From: Hofstenia miamia
Taxonomy: Eukaryota > Xenacoelomorpha > Acoela
DNA: 64,000 bases
Direction: 5' to 3'
NCBI GenBank assembly: GCA_004352715.1
Contig: SCFE01000037.1
Span: 1,813,420-1,877,419, forward strand
Position 1 is the stretch's first letter, and every line of letters starts with the position of its first letter. The notes below the pieces were generated by a model. That model was not told the origin of the DNA. It saw nothing but the letters and a program-made list of their open reading frames with translations, and ran no database searches. The translations under genes were made by a program, and so were the position numbers. This document shows, one piece after another, positions 1-11,384 of this stretch.

Positions 1-1266
1 ACTTTTTCGTCTTCATCGAGATAACCTTGGAGAATCCTATCAAATCGAATCAAAGGATTTGCTAAACGCAATTGTGGCAAATCTGTAGCCTTATGAATTG
101 AATTGTCATATAGTTCTATCGAGTTAAAAGATTCGTGTCCATAGCAATTGAGGTGGTGCTTTTTTGGCCAGAAAATTAATTCTCTGCAAGCGTACGAGAG
201 ATTCAGAAAGTGCATGTACACTGCATCTATTGAAAAGTTATTTCTCAATTGAACAATGATTAAGACTCCGGTAATATATGCTCCTTCAGTGCAGTTTTTT
301 AATAAATCATATGTATCAAAATCCTTACATTTTTTTGATGCAGATTTTGCCGTTATCAGGATAGCAGGTTCTCTCTGATTATTATACTCTCTTGCGAATG
401 TAAGTCTTTTCTCCCCAAAAGTATTAAATTCATTGATATAAATTTCTTCGTTTGATCCATTCTTTTTCCTGTTGAATCTTTGCGCTCTTATCCCATCATC
501 CTGTATACAGGCAAGATAGGTGTACGTGGGAAGCTTTGCATCTATACATATAGGTGGCGATAAAGAAAAAGCTCTAAATATTATTCTGGAATACTTCTTA
601 TAATTTTGTGGGTAAATGTTACTAGAAGTTAGTTGATTGTTTTCATAACACAGAAGTTCGACATCATCATCTTGAGTATATTTACCAACACCCAATATAT
701 TCTCACAGCTTGTATTAAACGATTCCATAATAATTTTAGTGAAATCATGGAATGGATTATATGTTAAATCATTGCCCTCTTCTTCCAAAAGCTTCCCAGC
801 CCCTTCCTTAAAAGTACAAACAAATTTTCTTTTCACGCTGTATTGAAAGAAGCTTTCGTGTGGAAAGTTTTGTAGACTGTATTGTGCGCTTAGACTTTGA
901 TTGCTTAGAAGTTTGAACTCCTTAGGGTTGTCTTCCGATAGCGAGAGCCTTTGATTGTGGCTCTTAATGGAAGAGTATTGAAACTTTAAAGTGTTATTGT
1001 CTACGCTTAGTGTAAAGTCTTTTCCAATGTATTTTATATAATTAAACATACACGTAGAAAATGTTGATGTCTCATTGCTTTTTTGTTGAGTAGCTTGCAC
1101 AACAATTTCGACATTATATTGATTTGGACTTAAATCACAATCAAGCATCACGAATTTTGGTATGTCGTCTTCATTTATGTATTGGCATTCTTTCCTTAGA
1201 ATAGAAACTTCATTAAGAAAAGTAGCGTTTATGTTAACCTTGCCTTTGCGTGTAACGAGTAGATTA
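1..1266 (-). pseudogene. FG1: partial copy of the multicopy secreted glycoprotein family
   Basis: On the minus strand an apparently uninterrupted frame runs from about 1,266 off the left edge of the window. It matches FG5, FG8, FG9 and FG10 from the LLVTRKGKVN segment down to the GYLDEDEK motif. The 5' part (signal peptide and about 85 residues) is missing: at about 1,266-1,284 the sequence jumps from coding sequence straight into the family's 5' flank (caatttatatttcc-like), a deletion of about 350 bp relative to FG5. The central segment reads FNTSCENILG, so it lacks the 8-bp deletion that breaks FG5, FG8, FG9 and FG10. It carries the INEFNTFGEK allele with the beta cassette (SFNSIELYDNSIHK), a combination not seen elsewhere in the window. 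No family with a known function was recognised. Many N-X-S/T sites suggest a secreted or surface protein. Confidence 0.75.
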
Positions 1267-1678
1267 ATTTGTAATACATTTATTTATATTTCCATATTTA
1301 ATAGCTAAATATGATTGGTTTTTGTTAATTTAAATATTGATGTTTACTTTTTTAAAAATGGTGTTTAATTGCTTTTATGTTACTTATATAATATTTTTTT
1401 ACGGACTTTAATCGTTTCGGAAAGACTGACTTTAGATATATCTCGCTATTTCAAAAAGTATAATTAATTAGCAATAGACTGGGCATATTGTAAATTCTGA
1501 ATCCATGTTTTTGTTGTTTTATTGTTTGTATTTTATGTTGTTATTGACGAATTAAGTGCAGTATTAGCAGATTTTGTTGAGGGGGTTAATTGTGCAAATG
1601 CACTACAATTAATAAGAAATTCTATTCTAGTTTATTCTTTTCTATTCTTCAAAATCTTTACTAAGAGCTATATATATA
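1267..1678 (-). other. Remnant 5' flank of FG1 and duplicated spacer
   Basis: This is the mirror of 16,910-17,300. It holds the truncated 5' flank of the glycoprotein family, which includes the motif ccatatttaatagctaaat shared with other copies, then AT-rich spacer that runs into a (TA)n tract and an N gap. No gene is seen here. Confidence 0.5.
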
Positions 1679-1965
1679 NNNNNNNNNNNNNNNNNNNNNN
1701 NNNNNNNNNNNNNNNNNNNNNNNNNNNNNNNNNNNNNNNNNNNNNNNNNNNNNNNNNNNNNNNNNNNNNNNNNNNNNNNNNNNNNNNNNNNNNNNNNNNN
1801 NNNNNNNNNNNNNNNNNNNNNNNNNNNNNNNNNNNNNNNNNNNNNNNNNNNNNNNNNNNNNNNNNNNNNNNNNNNNNNNNNNNNNNNNNNNNNNNNNNNN
1901 NNNNNNNNNNNNNNNNNNNNNNNNNNNNNNNNNNNNNNNNNNNNNNNNNNNNNNNNNNNNNNNNN
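1679..1965. other. Assembly gap (287 N) inside a (TA)n tract
   Basis: 287 N flanked on both sides by TA dinucleotides. The equivalent place in the mirrored arm (about 16,871-16,910) is a pure (TA)n tract of about 40 bp, so the gap is probably an unresolved TA microsatellite. Confidence 0.9.
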
Positions 1966-1980
1966 ATATATATATATATA

Positions 1981-3373
1981 TAGCTCCCCCAGGGTAGTAT
2001 GACTTTTTCAAAAATCCGCTACATAGAAGGAACTGAGTAAAATTTCATTAAATTTTGTACTTAAAAATAAAAAATGCACTAATAAACTATTGTATATATT
2101 TCAGCAATTTTAAAAAGTTGTTAAAAAAGTTATCAACAAAATTTGTTTTATTGCCAAAATACAGGGACAGTGAACGAAAAGTTAAGAAAAACAATAGTTA
2201 GTAAACAAGGCTTTTCTTCTATCACAGCTGCACACCTGCTGCATGATTCGATTAGGTGACGATATTCTGAAGGACTAATGTTACCGCATTTGTCTTGCAG
2301 TTTCATAAATCTTCGACATTCATAGGATTTCTTGCCATTGCCCGTGTTCCCAACGTGTGCCGCAGGTTTTCGATAGGATTTATGTCTGGCCCATTCCATG
2401 AGGCCAAGATTTTGCTTCTTTAGTTGGTCCATCGCCAACTTTGCCTGGTTACAAGGGGCATTATACTGCATGAAGATGAGCTTTTCGCATATTGATTGAC
2501 GAAATATGGGAATCACATGATCTTAAAGTAATTTCTTGTAAATTGCTCCGTTAGCGCGAGTGTTCAGACGTACAAAAGGAGTTGTTCTTTGGCTGGATAT
2601 CATTCCGAACACCATGACAGACCCGCCTCTAAATTTAACAGTTTTTCGTCCACTTTGGATCCAACTTTTCTCCCTTACGTCTTACATATGTCCTTCCATC
2701 AGAAACAACCAGAGTAAATCTACTTTTATCACTAAAATAAACACTTTCTCACTTTTCTGGTGTCCACAAGACGCGTTTATTAAGAAATCCTAGCCGCAGC
2801 CTTTGATTCTTCTTGCCGATTTGGGGTTTCTTTAATGGTTTTCGTGCAAATAAACCGATTTCAGCGATACGCCTGCTCACGGGCAATACTCCCTGCCGAC
2901 TTAAATCTATCCCGCTGGGACACCCTTCTGATCAACCTGTCGTTCTTGGTCAAAGTTTTCTTAGGTCTACCCCGTATTTTAGGTGTGTGAAACATGTCCA
3001 ACAGCACTTTTTGAAATCTTCAAAGTGTCGCCAATCCTCCGACTTGAAACATTTTCATTGTTAAGTTTTATTATTTGCTTCTTACAGGAGATATCCATTT
3101 CAGGAGTCATCCTGACAACACAATGTGGCGTAATGTTTACAAAATGCCGTGAGAGACTTGTTCTACCTCTAAAACGAAATTGATATTTCTGTCCAACTAT
3201 TTCGAGCATTAAATTTTCAATGTTGAAATTTATTTCAGTATGAAATTTTTTCCACTCCTTGGAAACAGCTGATTTTTATACAAGTGAATAGTTAGTGTTA
3301 TAAGTGTTATTTTTTAAATTTTTGTCAATACCCAATACCTGGTTCTTTATAAACCTAAATAACTGAAAATTGT

Positions 3374-3379
<6 letters not shown>
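1981..3379 (-). mobile_element. Tc1-like transposon A, copy 1 (broken transposase)
   Basis: Minus-strand frames at 3,209-2,979 and 2,516-2,148 plus fragments between them spell a Tc1-family transposase in order. There is an N-terminal helix-turn-helix region (RRIGDTLKISKSAVGHV), a GRPKKTLTKNDR-like linker, a SDGRTYVRRKGEK segment, a GGSVMVFGMISSQ-like segment, and a C-terminal part with FMQYNAPCNQAK in place of the family's FMQDNAPCHTAK and a WARHKSYRKPA in place of the SPDLNPIENLW block. The catalytic Asp of the second motif is Tyr here and the frame is broken in several places, so the element cannot encode an active enzyme. The element abuts (TA)n on both sides, consistent with TA target use. 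It is nearly identical to 15,474-16,871 and 26,742-28,123. Confidence 0.85.

Positions 3380-3409
<30 letters not shown>
3379..3409. repeat. (TA)n tract between Tc1-A and Penelope-like remnant
   Basis: A run of TA dinucleotides marks the border between two modules. The mirrored tract is at 15,441-15,473. Confidence 0.9.
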
Positions 3410-3413
<4 letters not shown>

Positions 3414-4860
3414 TCATTATTAAGAATTACGAATCATTTAGAAGTTTAGATTCTCAACCATGCATATTATATGGTCTTCCAAAATTACATAAAGATCCTA
3501 AAGATCCACCTATTAATAATAAAATTCCGAAGCACAAAGTTATGTGATTTAGTTAAGAAATCCATGCCAAAACATGCTAATCTACGCGACACCAAAGAGT
3601 TTTAACCAGAATAAAAGAAGCATATGAAACAAATAATTCTAAAGGTTTTGTAACAATTTATGACTCGAAATCTTTATTTACAAATATTCCATTAAAGAAT
3701 ACATTTAATCACATCATTATGTTAAAAGAAATGCCAATTGACCATATAATGCTATTAAATTTGTTAAATATGTGTTGCATGAACATGCTTTTCTATTTGA
3801 TGGTGTTCTTAATTAATGGAATGACCATGGGATCGGGTCAACAATCTCAGCATTTGCAATGGATATAGAAAATGATTTCATAAATACATCAACTTTATCT
3901 TTTTCTGAATGATACTATCGGTATGTAGATGATATATTTGCAATTTTAAACAACAAAGATGATGCAAACACATTCTTGGATTATCTAAACAACATTCTAT
4001 CAGAAATTCAATTTACAATGGAATGTGAAATCGACAGTAAACTTAGCTTTCTAGATGTTACAATACACAATTTTAATGATCATTATGAAACAAGTTGGCA
4101 TATAAAATCAACAAAATTCCATTTTTTTGAATTACAATAAGTTATACAAATTTAACACAAGCACAGCATTAATTAATCGAGCAAAAATTACATCTTCAAA
4201 CTACGAACATCTAACGAATGCAACAGATAAAATTTGAAAAGTTCTGAAAGACGATGGCTATCCCATTAAACTCAATAAAAAATATTCCACCAAGATGTTT
4301 AAAGAAAATAACAAAGATAAACTTCATGAAGCAGAACAATATTTGTCCAGTATATTTAAAGCTTCCGTATTTATGCAAGCAAATTAAAATTTTCAAAGAA
4401 TGAATCAAAGTATTAAACGCCAAATTAAAATTCCCCGAAATTGCCCCAATATTAACGTCCTTTGCAACAAAGAACATCTTCAACAACAATGATCTTATCC
4501 CTAAGAAATTAGTTTCTACTGTAATTTACCAATATGAATGTGATGATTGCAATAAATCATACATCGGGGAAAATAAGAAGCATCTGGGAACAAGAAGAAA
4601 AGAACACATAAGAGTACATTTAAATTCTGAAATTTATTTACATCACCAAGAAATCAAGGAAAAAAATTTTAAGTTGTCACTAACATCTAAACATCATAGA
4701 ATTTGCAAACAAATTTTTATTAAAGCTATATAACATCAATAATTCTCGATTTATTGTGCTTGCAATATATTTATATTTTCATTTAGTGTAGTACAATATT
4801 TATTTACAGCATTTTTAATACGGATGAATATTCCTAGCTATTGAAACCGGTCTAAATTTT
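3409..4860 (+). pseudogene. Penelope-like retroelement remnant (RT plus GIY-YIG), copy 1
   Basis: Read on the plus strand in several frames, this stretch contains Penelope-type reverse transcriptase motifs in order: ILYGLPKLHKDPKDPP, a YDSKSLFTNIPLK segment (family form FDVKSLFTNIP), the YRYVDDIFAIL catalytic box at about 3,920-3,950, and DSKLSFLDVTIHN. It ends with a GIY-YIG-like segment, YQYECDDCNKSYIGENKKH, at about 4,530-4,580. RT followed by GIY-YIG is the Penelope order. Many stops and frameshifts break it (for example TGA just before YYRYVDD). The 3' part after 4,735 is AT-rich and probably UTR. The mirrored copy is at 13,985-15,440. Confidence 0.85.
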
Positions 4861-4869
4861 TAGCTATAT

Positions 4870-5150
4870 ATATATATATATTTACATTTCCCGCTTTTTG
4901 ATATGGAAAATGCAAAAATCTTACATTTGGCGGGAAACGGTCCGAAATTTTTAAGGCATTTAGCGGGAATCGCACTATTTCCCCAAAAAACCTATTTTTT
5001 GGCTATTGCTTCCGCAGTGTGAATTCGAACTTAAACATATTTACCATGGGTAGGTAAATTAAAGAGACACTACCCTACAAAATTTCAAAGATTTATGTTT
5101 GGAAACGCGGTCACAATGAGAATTTTAAAAAACATTTAGCGGGAGATATA
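4870..5150. repeat. Short element with TTCCCGC/GCGGGAA motifs, copy 1
   Basis: A block of about 280 bp with several GCGGGAA or TTCCCGC motifs. It begins with tttacatttcccgctttttg and ends with catttagcgggagatataaa, which are imperfect inverted complements. This looks like a small non-autonomous element or a Penelope terminal region. A near-identical mirrored copy is at 13,690-13,975. The class is unknown. Confidence 0.4.
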
Positions 5151-5261
5151 AATAAATATATTTATTCTTAATTTTATAAATTCCTTTTTTTCTTCAATGT
5201 ATGGTAGTTTCCAGTACATTGGTATTTGATGATCTGTTGTTACTTGGTTACGTACCATATA

Positions 5262-5322
<61 letters not shown>
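5150..5322 (-). repeat. Penelope-like terminal segment with internal deletion, ending in (TA)n
   Basis: Minus-strand RNQVTTDHQIPMYWKLPYIE matches the start of the open frame at 13,054-13,575, but the GIY-YIG part is missing. The deletion joins ttaagaata to the downstream gttagaata copy seen on the right arm near 13,195 and 13,684, so a short direct repeat (agaata) flanks it. A (TA)n tract at 5,258-5,322 closes the arm. Confidence 0.6.
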
Positions 5323-5326
<4 letters not shown>

Positions 5327-6556
5327 GACAGGTATATTTTATCAAATTAAGTTTTGCTCCCGTACACATTAATGGTTAACATGCAAAAGTAATATTTAAA
5401 GAGATATTTTAAATACCTGCTTGTTGAACATGAATTTTAAAAATAGGGGTCAAGGTTTCTCCTATGAAATGAGCAAAAAATTTATACTTGAGTTAAGGAT
5501 GAATTCTAACTAATGTCGTCATTTCCAAAACGTTAAACCATTTAATATATTTCAAAAATAATGCCCAAATTTTCAGATTTGATGACGTCATCAAAATAAT
5601 AATGGCATCACATTTCTGAATATTGCAATTTTTTATGAAGAATCTTTGTTGATAGTCTGATGTGAAGTATCTTTGTGCAACGTTCTTGTTTTAGATAGGG
5701 AGGGGGTGAATAAGATTAAGCAGGGTGGGACTGTTATTTACCAGCGTTAATTAACACATGTTTTTATTTTTTAACGTTTTTTCATTATAGTTTTTAACAA
5801 CAGTGACATGGAGTGAGGATCTTATCGTGTGTCACCCTCATTACCTTGAATAAGCGCATAGCATATTCTTTTAGGTTTTGTAAAAACTATTGTAATTTAT
5901 TTTATTCAATAAATATTTTTTGCTATGAACTTGCTAATTTACATGTTAAAACCCTTCCTCTGAAATTAAGGCTAAGATTAATTAATGACTAAATTAGGTA
6001 TATATTATATTAGCATAGGTATTTATTTCAATTAGTAAATTTAGCTAAACTTTATTATGATTAATATATTAACTAAATACTAAACTAATTTTTTGAGATT
6101 AAGGGAATGATGCTTATGTCAGTGGTTACAATTGCCCCAGTTTCAATTTTATTAAATTTTTAAAAATTGAAAATATTAATTTATATCCAATCATATTTAT
6201 CAGTTTTAAACTTTCGTTTTTTTGAAGGCCGCTGTGAAAATTGAATTTTTTTCGTATTGTACTGAAGGAACTTACGAGTTTTTACATTTTATCTAAGAAA
6301 AAATCCTCATACATTATTTTGTGTTGTTTTAAATCCTAATGATTAATCTTAAGGAACAGACTTCCTTTCTGCCTTCTAAACTAAGCGACTTTCTTATTTA
6401 TTCATCAGCGAATATTAAACAGTAAGAAGTTAACTTTGAATTTCTTCATACAACCTATGTGTTGATTAAGTTAATAATTAAGGTATTTTTCAGCAGGTGC
6501 AGTTTATCTATATCACCTCAAACCCAATAACGCCTCTGTTATATATCATTGCATCG
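5323..6556. other. AT-rich stretch upstream of FG2; no gene recognised
   Basis: Unique relative to the rest of the window as far as can be seen. There are no convincing coding frames, RNA genes or repeats. It contains simple AT-rich sequence and one purine-rich patch (agggagggggtg, about 5,697-5,708). It does not resemble the 5' flank shared by FG5, FG7, FG8, FG9 and FG10. Confidence 0.5.
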
Positions 6557-8307
6557 ATGGATTTGATAATTTTGTTAATGGTTTTTGGAGCAATTGATGC
6601 TGCAGTGGTTTATCATTCGTATGTAACTGATGCATTTCCACTCATTCGTCCACTGATGTGGTGCTCCCTCAGTAAAAATGTTATGACGTCCATAAAAAAA
6701 GTCATTGTTAAGTGTGACGAGGGAGTCTTTGCATTGGAAAGAATAGCTAGAATGAAGTTCCAACTTACAGAATTGGGCCTCACTATAATCAATGCCGAAG
6801 TGGTTCAAAATGTATTACAAATTAATCTACTCGTTACACGAAAGGCAAGGTTAACATAAACGCTACTTTTCTTAATGAAGTTTCTATTCTAAGGAAAGAA
6901 TGCCAATACATAAATGAAGATGACAAAGCAAAATTCGTGATTCTTTCTTGTGATTTAACTGACAATCGATATTATATCGAAATTGTTTTACAGGCTACTC
7001 AACGAAAAAGCAATTAAATATCAACATTTTCTACGTGTATGTTTAATTATGTAAAAAACATTGGAAAAGACTTTACACTAAGCGTAGACAATAACACTTT
7101 AAAGTTTCAATACTCTTCGATTAAGAGCCACAATCAAAGGCTCTCGCTATCGGAAGACAACCCTAAGGAGTTCAAACTTCTAAGCAATCAAAGTCTAAGC
7201 GCACAATACAGTCTACATAACTTCACACACGAAAGCTTCTTTCAATACAGCGTGAAAAGAAAATTTGTTTGTACCTTTAAGGAAGGGGCTGGGAAGCGCT
7301 TAGAACAAGAGGGTAATGATTTAACATATAATCCATTCCATGATTTCACTAAAATTATTTTCGAATCGTTTAATACAAGCTGTGAGAATATATTGGGTGT
7401 TGGCAAATATACTCAAGATGATGATGTCGAACTTCTGTGTTATGAAAACAATCAACTAACTTCTAGTAACATCTACCCGCAAAATTATAAGAAGTATTCC
7501 AGAATAATATTTAGAGCTTTTTCTTTATCGCCACCTATATGTACAGATGCAAAGCTTCCCACGTACACCTATCTTGCCTGTATACAGGATGATGGGATAA
7601 GAGCGCAAAGATTCAACAGGAAAAACAATGGATCAAACGAAGAAATTTATATCAATGAATTTAATACTTTTGGGGAGAAAAGACTTACATTTGCAAGAGA
7701 GTATAATAATCAGAGAGAACCTGCTATCCTGATAACGGCAACGGCTGCATCAAAAAGATGTAGGGATTTTGATACATATGATTTATTAAAAAACTGCACT
7801 GAAGCAGCATATATTACCGGAGTTATAATCATTGTTCAATTAAGAAATAACTTTTCAATAGATGCAGTGTACATGCACTTCATGAATCTCTCGTACTCCT
7901 GCGGAGAATTAATTTTCTGGCCAAAACAACACCTTCTCAACTGCTATGGACATGGTTCTCTTAGCTCGATGGAATTAAATAACAATTTAATCAATAATGA
8001 AATAGATTTCCAACAATTTAGCTTAGCAAATCCTTCGATATTATTTGAGAGGATCCTACAAGGTTATCTTGATAAAGACGAAAAGGTAGATTTTATTCAA
8101 ACAATCAAATCGTCCTAATACTTTGGTTCTATAGAGTTGTCAACAATAAATGACTCTCCCAGAATAGTGACCGTTGCAAGTTGGTATCCTTGTATAAGCG
8201 AGCGCTCGTTTGTTGCGTTAGTTGATGTCGACTCAAACGGAAAAGATGATGTTTTTGCTTTCAACTCCACGCATGTCTGCATATCGCTTAACAAAAGATA
8301 TTTTTGA
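6557..8307 (+). pseudogene. FG2: full-length but broken copy with a different N-terminus
   Basis: The frame starts at ATG 6,557 with a good signal-peptide-like stretch (MDLIILLMVFGAIDAA). The first 75 or so residues differ strongly from the other copies. From about 6,775 (GLTIINAEVVQNVLQ) onward the sequence is almost identical to them, which is an abrupt change. Lesions: a 1-bp loss in cacgaaaggcaagg (about 6,839-6,852; other copies have cacgcaaaggcaagg) shifts the frame; TAA at about 7,016 replaces the Glu of SNETSTFS; TAA at 8,116-8,118 replaces the Glu of SSEYFG. The central region keeps FNTSCENILG, so the 8-bp deletion is absent. It carries the INEF allele and alpha cassette and ends in LNKRYF. 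No function was recognised; it is probably a decayed secreted glycoprotein gene. Confidence 0.85.
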
Positions 8308-10286
8308 ATTTGATTCTTGGACTGCATGCAATTTATGACTTCCAACGATTGTTTTGTTCTTTTATGTTTAAGATTCAACAGAGTAGTAAATGTAGACTTA
8401 AGCAGAGCAATATCAAATAATGTATCTAATATCCTTCGTCCTTTACAATTGTTAAATTTTCAATCCTACATAACCCATTTTGAGTAGGCGTCACTTTCAT
8501 CAATATCAAACAGTGCTTTTCTGCTATATAGTCTGCTTACAATTGATGATGTCATTTGATTTCAGATTTCTCCGTGATTTGAAAATGTGAAGTTGGACTT
8601 GAAAGTAACTTCTGGTATTGCATCTACTTTTCACATCCATGCGAGGATTTTATTTTTTAATAAAGAATATCTTTATTTCTTCTTCAATTTTGAATCAATA
8701 TTAGAGGAGAATGCTAATATCTTGACGATAGAAAGTTTATAAATTCACTTGTACAAGAAAAACATCGTTGAATAGAGTAGCAATTTGATAGTTACTTTAC
8801 AATCTTTATCTCTTCTTAATGGTGTAGGGGTTTGGAATAAAATTGAATCAAAGTGAATTTCTTTTTCGTTTTACAATTTTTCATTTTTTTAAACAAGGGT
8901 ATTCGATTTCAGTTAACCCTGCAACATTTTTCTAATACAACATAAGCCAAACGTCTAAACTTAATCATTAAAGTTCACAGAATACTAATTTTAATATGAA
9001 TGTCTATGAATATGGAATTCGCTATTTGCTATTTTGCAATCATCATGTAAATATGCATGTGGCATCATTTTAGTTGGGAACCAAATTTTGTTTAAGGTTT
9101 TTGAGTTACCAAAAACACAGGCGGCTATCCGAACAACTATTGAACACAAATACTAATTTATAATGGTTTCTCAAGAATTTATGCAATATCCGATTCATAG
9201 AGTGCATACATGCTTTCTTTTAAGGATGTGATATTTAATTATTACTTTCCATTTGTCATTATGTGAACATAAAATTTTATTCATGCCATTAATGCTTCGG
9301 TTTGATCCCATTGGAAGAGCGTTGAGAAAAGCGAACATAATTCTATTGATACTCTACAACTTTGCAAATTAGATTTTATTCTAAAAGATTTTTTCAACTA
9401 ATGTTTTCTCATCTGTAAACTACCTATATTTCACCTATTAGATCAAATTTTCAAAAAAGCGTTGAAGTGACTCTCCAGGATGACAATTGTCAGACGCAGG
9501 AATATTGAAGTTTTAAAATATTTTTTAAATATAAATTTTCTCATTCTCATAAGGTTCTTATGACTACATGAACATGCGATTCCACTAAGTTCAGCTAATT
9601 ATTGTTTGTCTACATGTGGACCTAATCTAACAGGGCGTTATTTACAGTGTTTTGATGCGAAATGAAGACATATATATATATCCCTAATTTTTCCTCATTG
9701 CAAATGGGAAAATCATGTTTGAACCAATAAGTAAAACATAATAATCTTTTGAGGGTACTATGTATCGCATTAATCTTAGTAAATTATATTATAATATAAG
9801 CAAAAGATACAAGCCGGTGTAGCTAGGTATATCCATATGATGGTATTCTCATTGTAAAGTGAAATTGTGTGTATTCAGACCAACGAGCTCTACAATGCCT
9901 TCAACAAGATGAAGATTGTGGATCTAATAGAGCAACAACCAACTGTGCTTTCACCTCCAGTGTAGTAATTTCCTGGCTGCATTTTAGAGGTTGACTGATA
10001 GTCAGGTTTAGCCGTTGCCAATTACAAATATATTAATAATTCAAGCACATTTTAAATAGTATTGAGAGGTCGCAGTCCTAGAAAGTTTGAGGACCACTGA
10101 CCTAGATCTACATTATCGACAAATATAATTATTTTCTTGTCAAAGTCGCTCCCCACATATTTAAAAAAAACTAAAATACCACACATATTTGAGTTCTATT
10201 TTGAAAATACAGATCATACACGTAATTTTAAAATTAATTCTTTTTTATGCAAAAATTACATTGACGTATAGTCCAAGTACAAAAAT
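8308..10286. repeat. Tail-to-tail intergenic spacer, copy 1 (FG2-FG3)
   Basis: About 2 kb between the 3' ends of FG2 and FG3. It is the reverse complement of 19,152-21,204, and its left half recurs at 38,640-40,200 and 41,201-42,761. The left side (8,308-8,830) is a degraded form of the KRYF-type 3' flank. The right side (about 10,110-10,286) is the KRYL-type 3' flank, with the marker gtacttggactatacgtcaatg on the minus strand. The middle holds a short (TA)n (9,670-9,680) and a hAT-like end near 10,100. Confidence 0.75.
9880..10101 (-). mobile_element. hAT-like terminal fragment
   Basis: On the minus strand the sequence beginning CAGTGGTCCTCAAACTTTCTAGG, followed by ACTGCGACC, resembles the terminal repeat of Charlie-type hAT elements. 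Only one end is obvious, and it is mirrored at about 19,339-19,560. It may be a MITE or a truncated element. No transposase was found. Confidence 0.4.
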
Positions 10287-11018
10287 TCAAAGATATCTTT
10301 TGTTAAGCGATATACAGACATGCGTGGAGTTGAAAGCAAAAACATCATCTTTTCCGTTTGAGTCGACATCAACTAACGCAACAAACGAGCGTTCGTTTAT
10401 ACAAGGATACCACCTTGCAACCGTCGCTATTCTGGGAGAGTCATTTAGAGTTGACAAATCTATATCGCCAAAGTATTGGGACGATTTGATTGTTTGAATA
10501 AAATCTACCTTTTCGTCTTTATCAAGATAACCTTGAAGTATCCAGCCGAATTCGATCGAGGTATTTGCTAAGTTAACTTTTTGGAAATCTATTTCATTAG
10601 TGATTAAATTGTTATTTACTTCCATCGACCTAAGAGAGCCGTGTCCATAGCAATTGAGGTGGTGCTTTTTTGGCCAGAAAATTAATTCTCTGCAAGCGTA
10701 CGAGAGATTCAGAAAGTGCATGTACACTGCATCTATTGAAAAGTTATTTCTCAATTGAACAATGATTAAGACTCCGGTAATATATGCTCCTTCAGTGCAG
10801 TTTTTTAATAAATCATATGTATCAAAATCCTTACATTTTTTTGATGCAGATTTTGCCGTTATCAGGATAGCAGGTTCTCTCTGATTATTATACTCTCTTG
10901 CGAATGTAAGTCTTTGATCCCCAAAACTATGAAAATCATTGATATAAAATTCTTGGTTTGATCCATTGTTTTTCCTGTTGAATCTTTGCGCTCTTATCCC
11001 ATCATGCTGTACACAGGC
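10287..11018 (-). pseudogene. FG3: 5'-truncated C-terminal half of the family
   Basis: Minus strand, open from the ACVQHDGIRAQRFN segment (about 11,018) to a stop at 10,287-10,289. It holds the last 240 or so residues: the INDFHSFGDQ allele, alpha cassette (SLRSMEVNNNLITNEIDFQ), GYLDKDEKVDF and DVDSNGKDDVFAF motifs, and LNKRYL end. Everything upstream of the ACVQ segment is lost. At 11,018/11,019 it is fused head-to-head to FG4, which lies on the opposite strand. The 3' flank is the same KRYL type as in FG5. Confidence 0.85.
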
Positions 11019-11384
11019 TATGGACAAAGTTCTCTTAGTTCGATGGAATTAAATAACAATTTAATCACTAATGAAATAAATTTCCAAAAATTTAACTTAG
11101 CAAATCCTTCGATCAAATTCAACTGGATACTTCAAGGTTATCTTGATAAAGACGAAAAGGTATATTTTATTCAAACAATCAAATCGTCCGAATACTTGCG
11201 TTCTATAGAGTTGTCAACAGTAAATGATTACTATCCCAAAATAGTGACCGTTGCAAGTTGGTATCCTTGTATAAGCGAGCGCTCGTTTGTTGCGTTAGTT
11301 GATGTCGACTCAAGCGGAAAAGATGATGTTTTTGCTTTCAACTCCACGCATGTCTGCATATCGCTTAACAAAAGATATTTTTGA
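11019..11384 (+). pseudogene. FG4: short C-terminal fragment fused to FG3
   Basis: Plus-strand frame from YGQSSLSSMELNNNL (alpha cassette) to LNKRYF and stop at 11,384. It keeps about 120 residues with GYLDKDEKVYF and DVDSSGKDDVFAF motifs. The upstream border is the abrupt junction with inverted FG3, where tgtacacaggc meets tatggacaaag. Some changes are private (YLRSIELSTVNDYYPK, SSGKDD), so this is an older or faster-diverging copy. The 3' flank is the KRYF type. Confidence 0.85.

Larger units (their letters stand above)
1..5322. repeat. Inverted repeat 1, left arm
   Basis: This arm is the reverse complement of 13,058-18,920, with small indels, a different (TA)n/N tract at 1,679-1,965, a deletion of about 350 bp at 1,266-1,284 and one of about 480 bp near 5,155. 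It contains FG1, a Tc1-like element, a Penelope-like RT remnant and a TTCCCGC-rich block. The homology stops at the (TA)n tract 5,258-5,322. The spacer between the arms is 7.7 kb. Confidence 0.85.
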
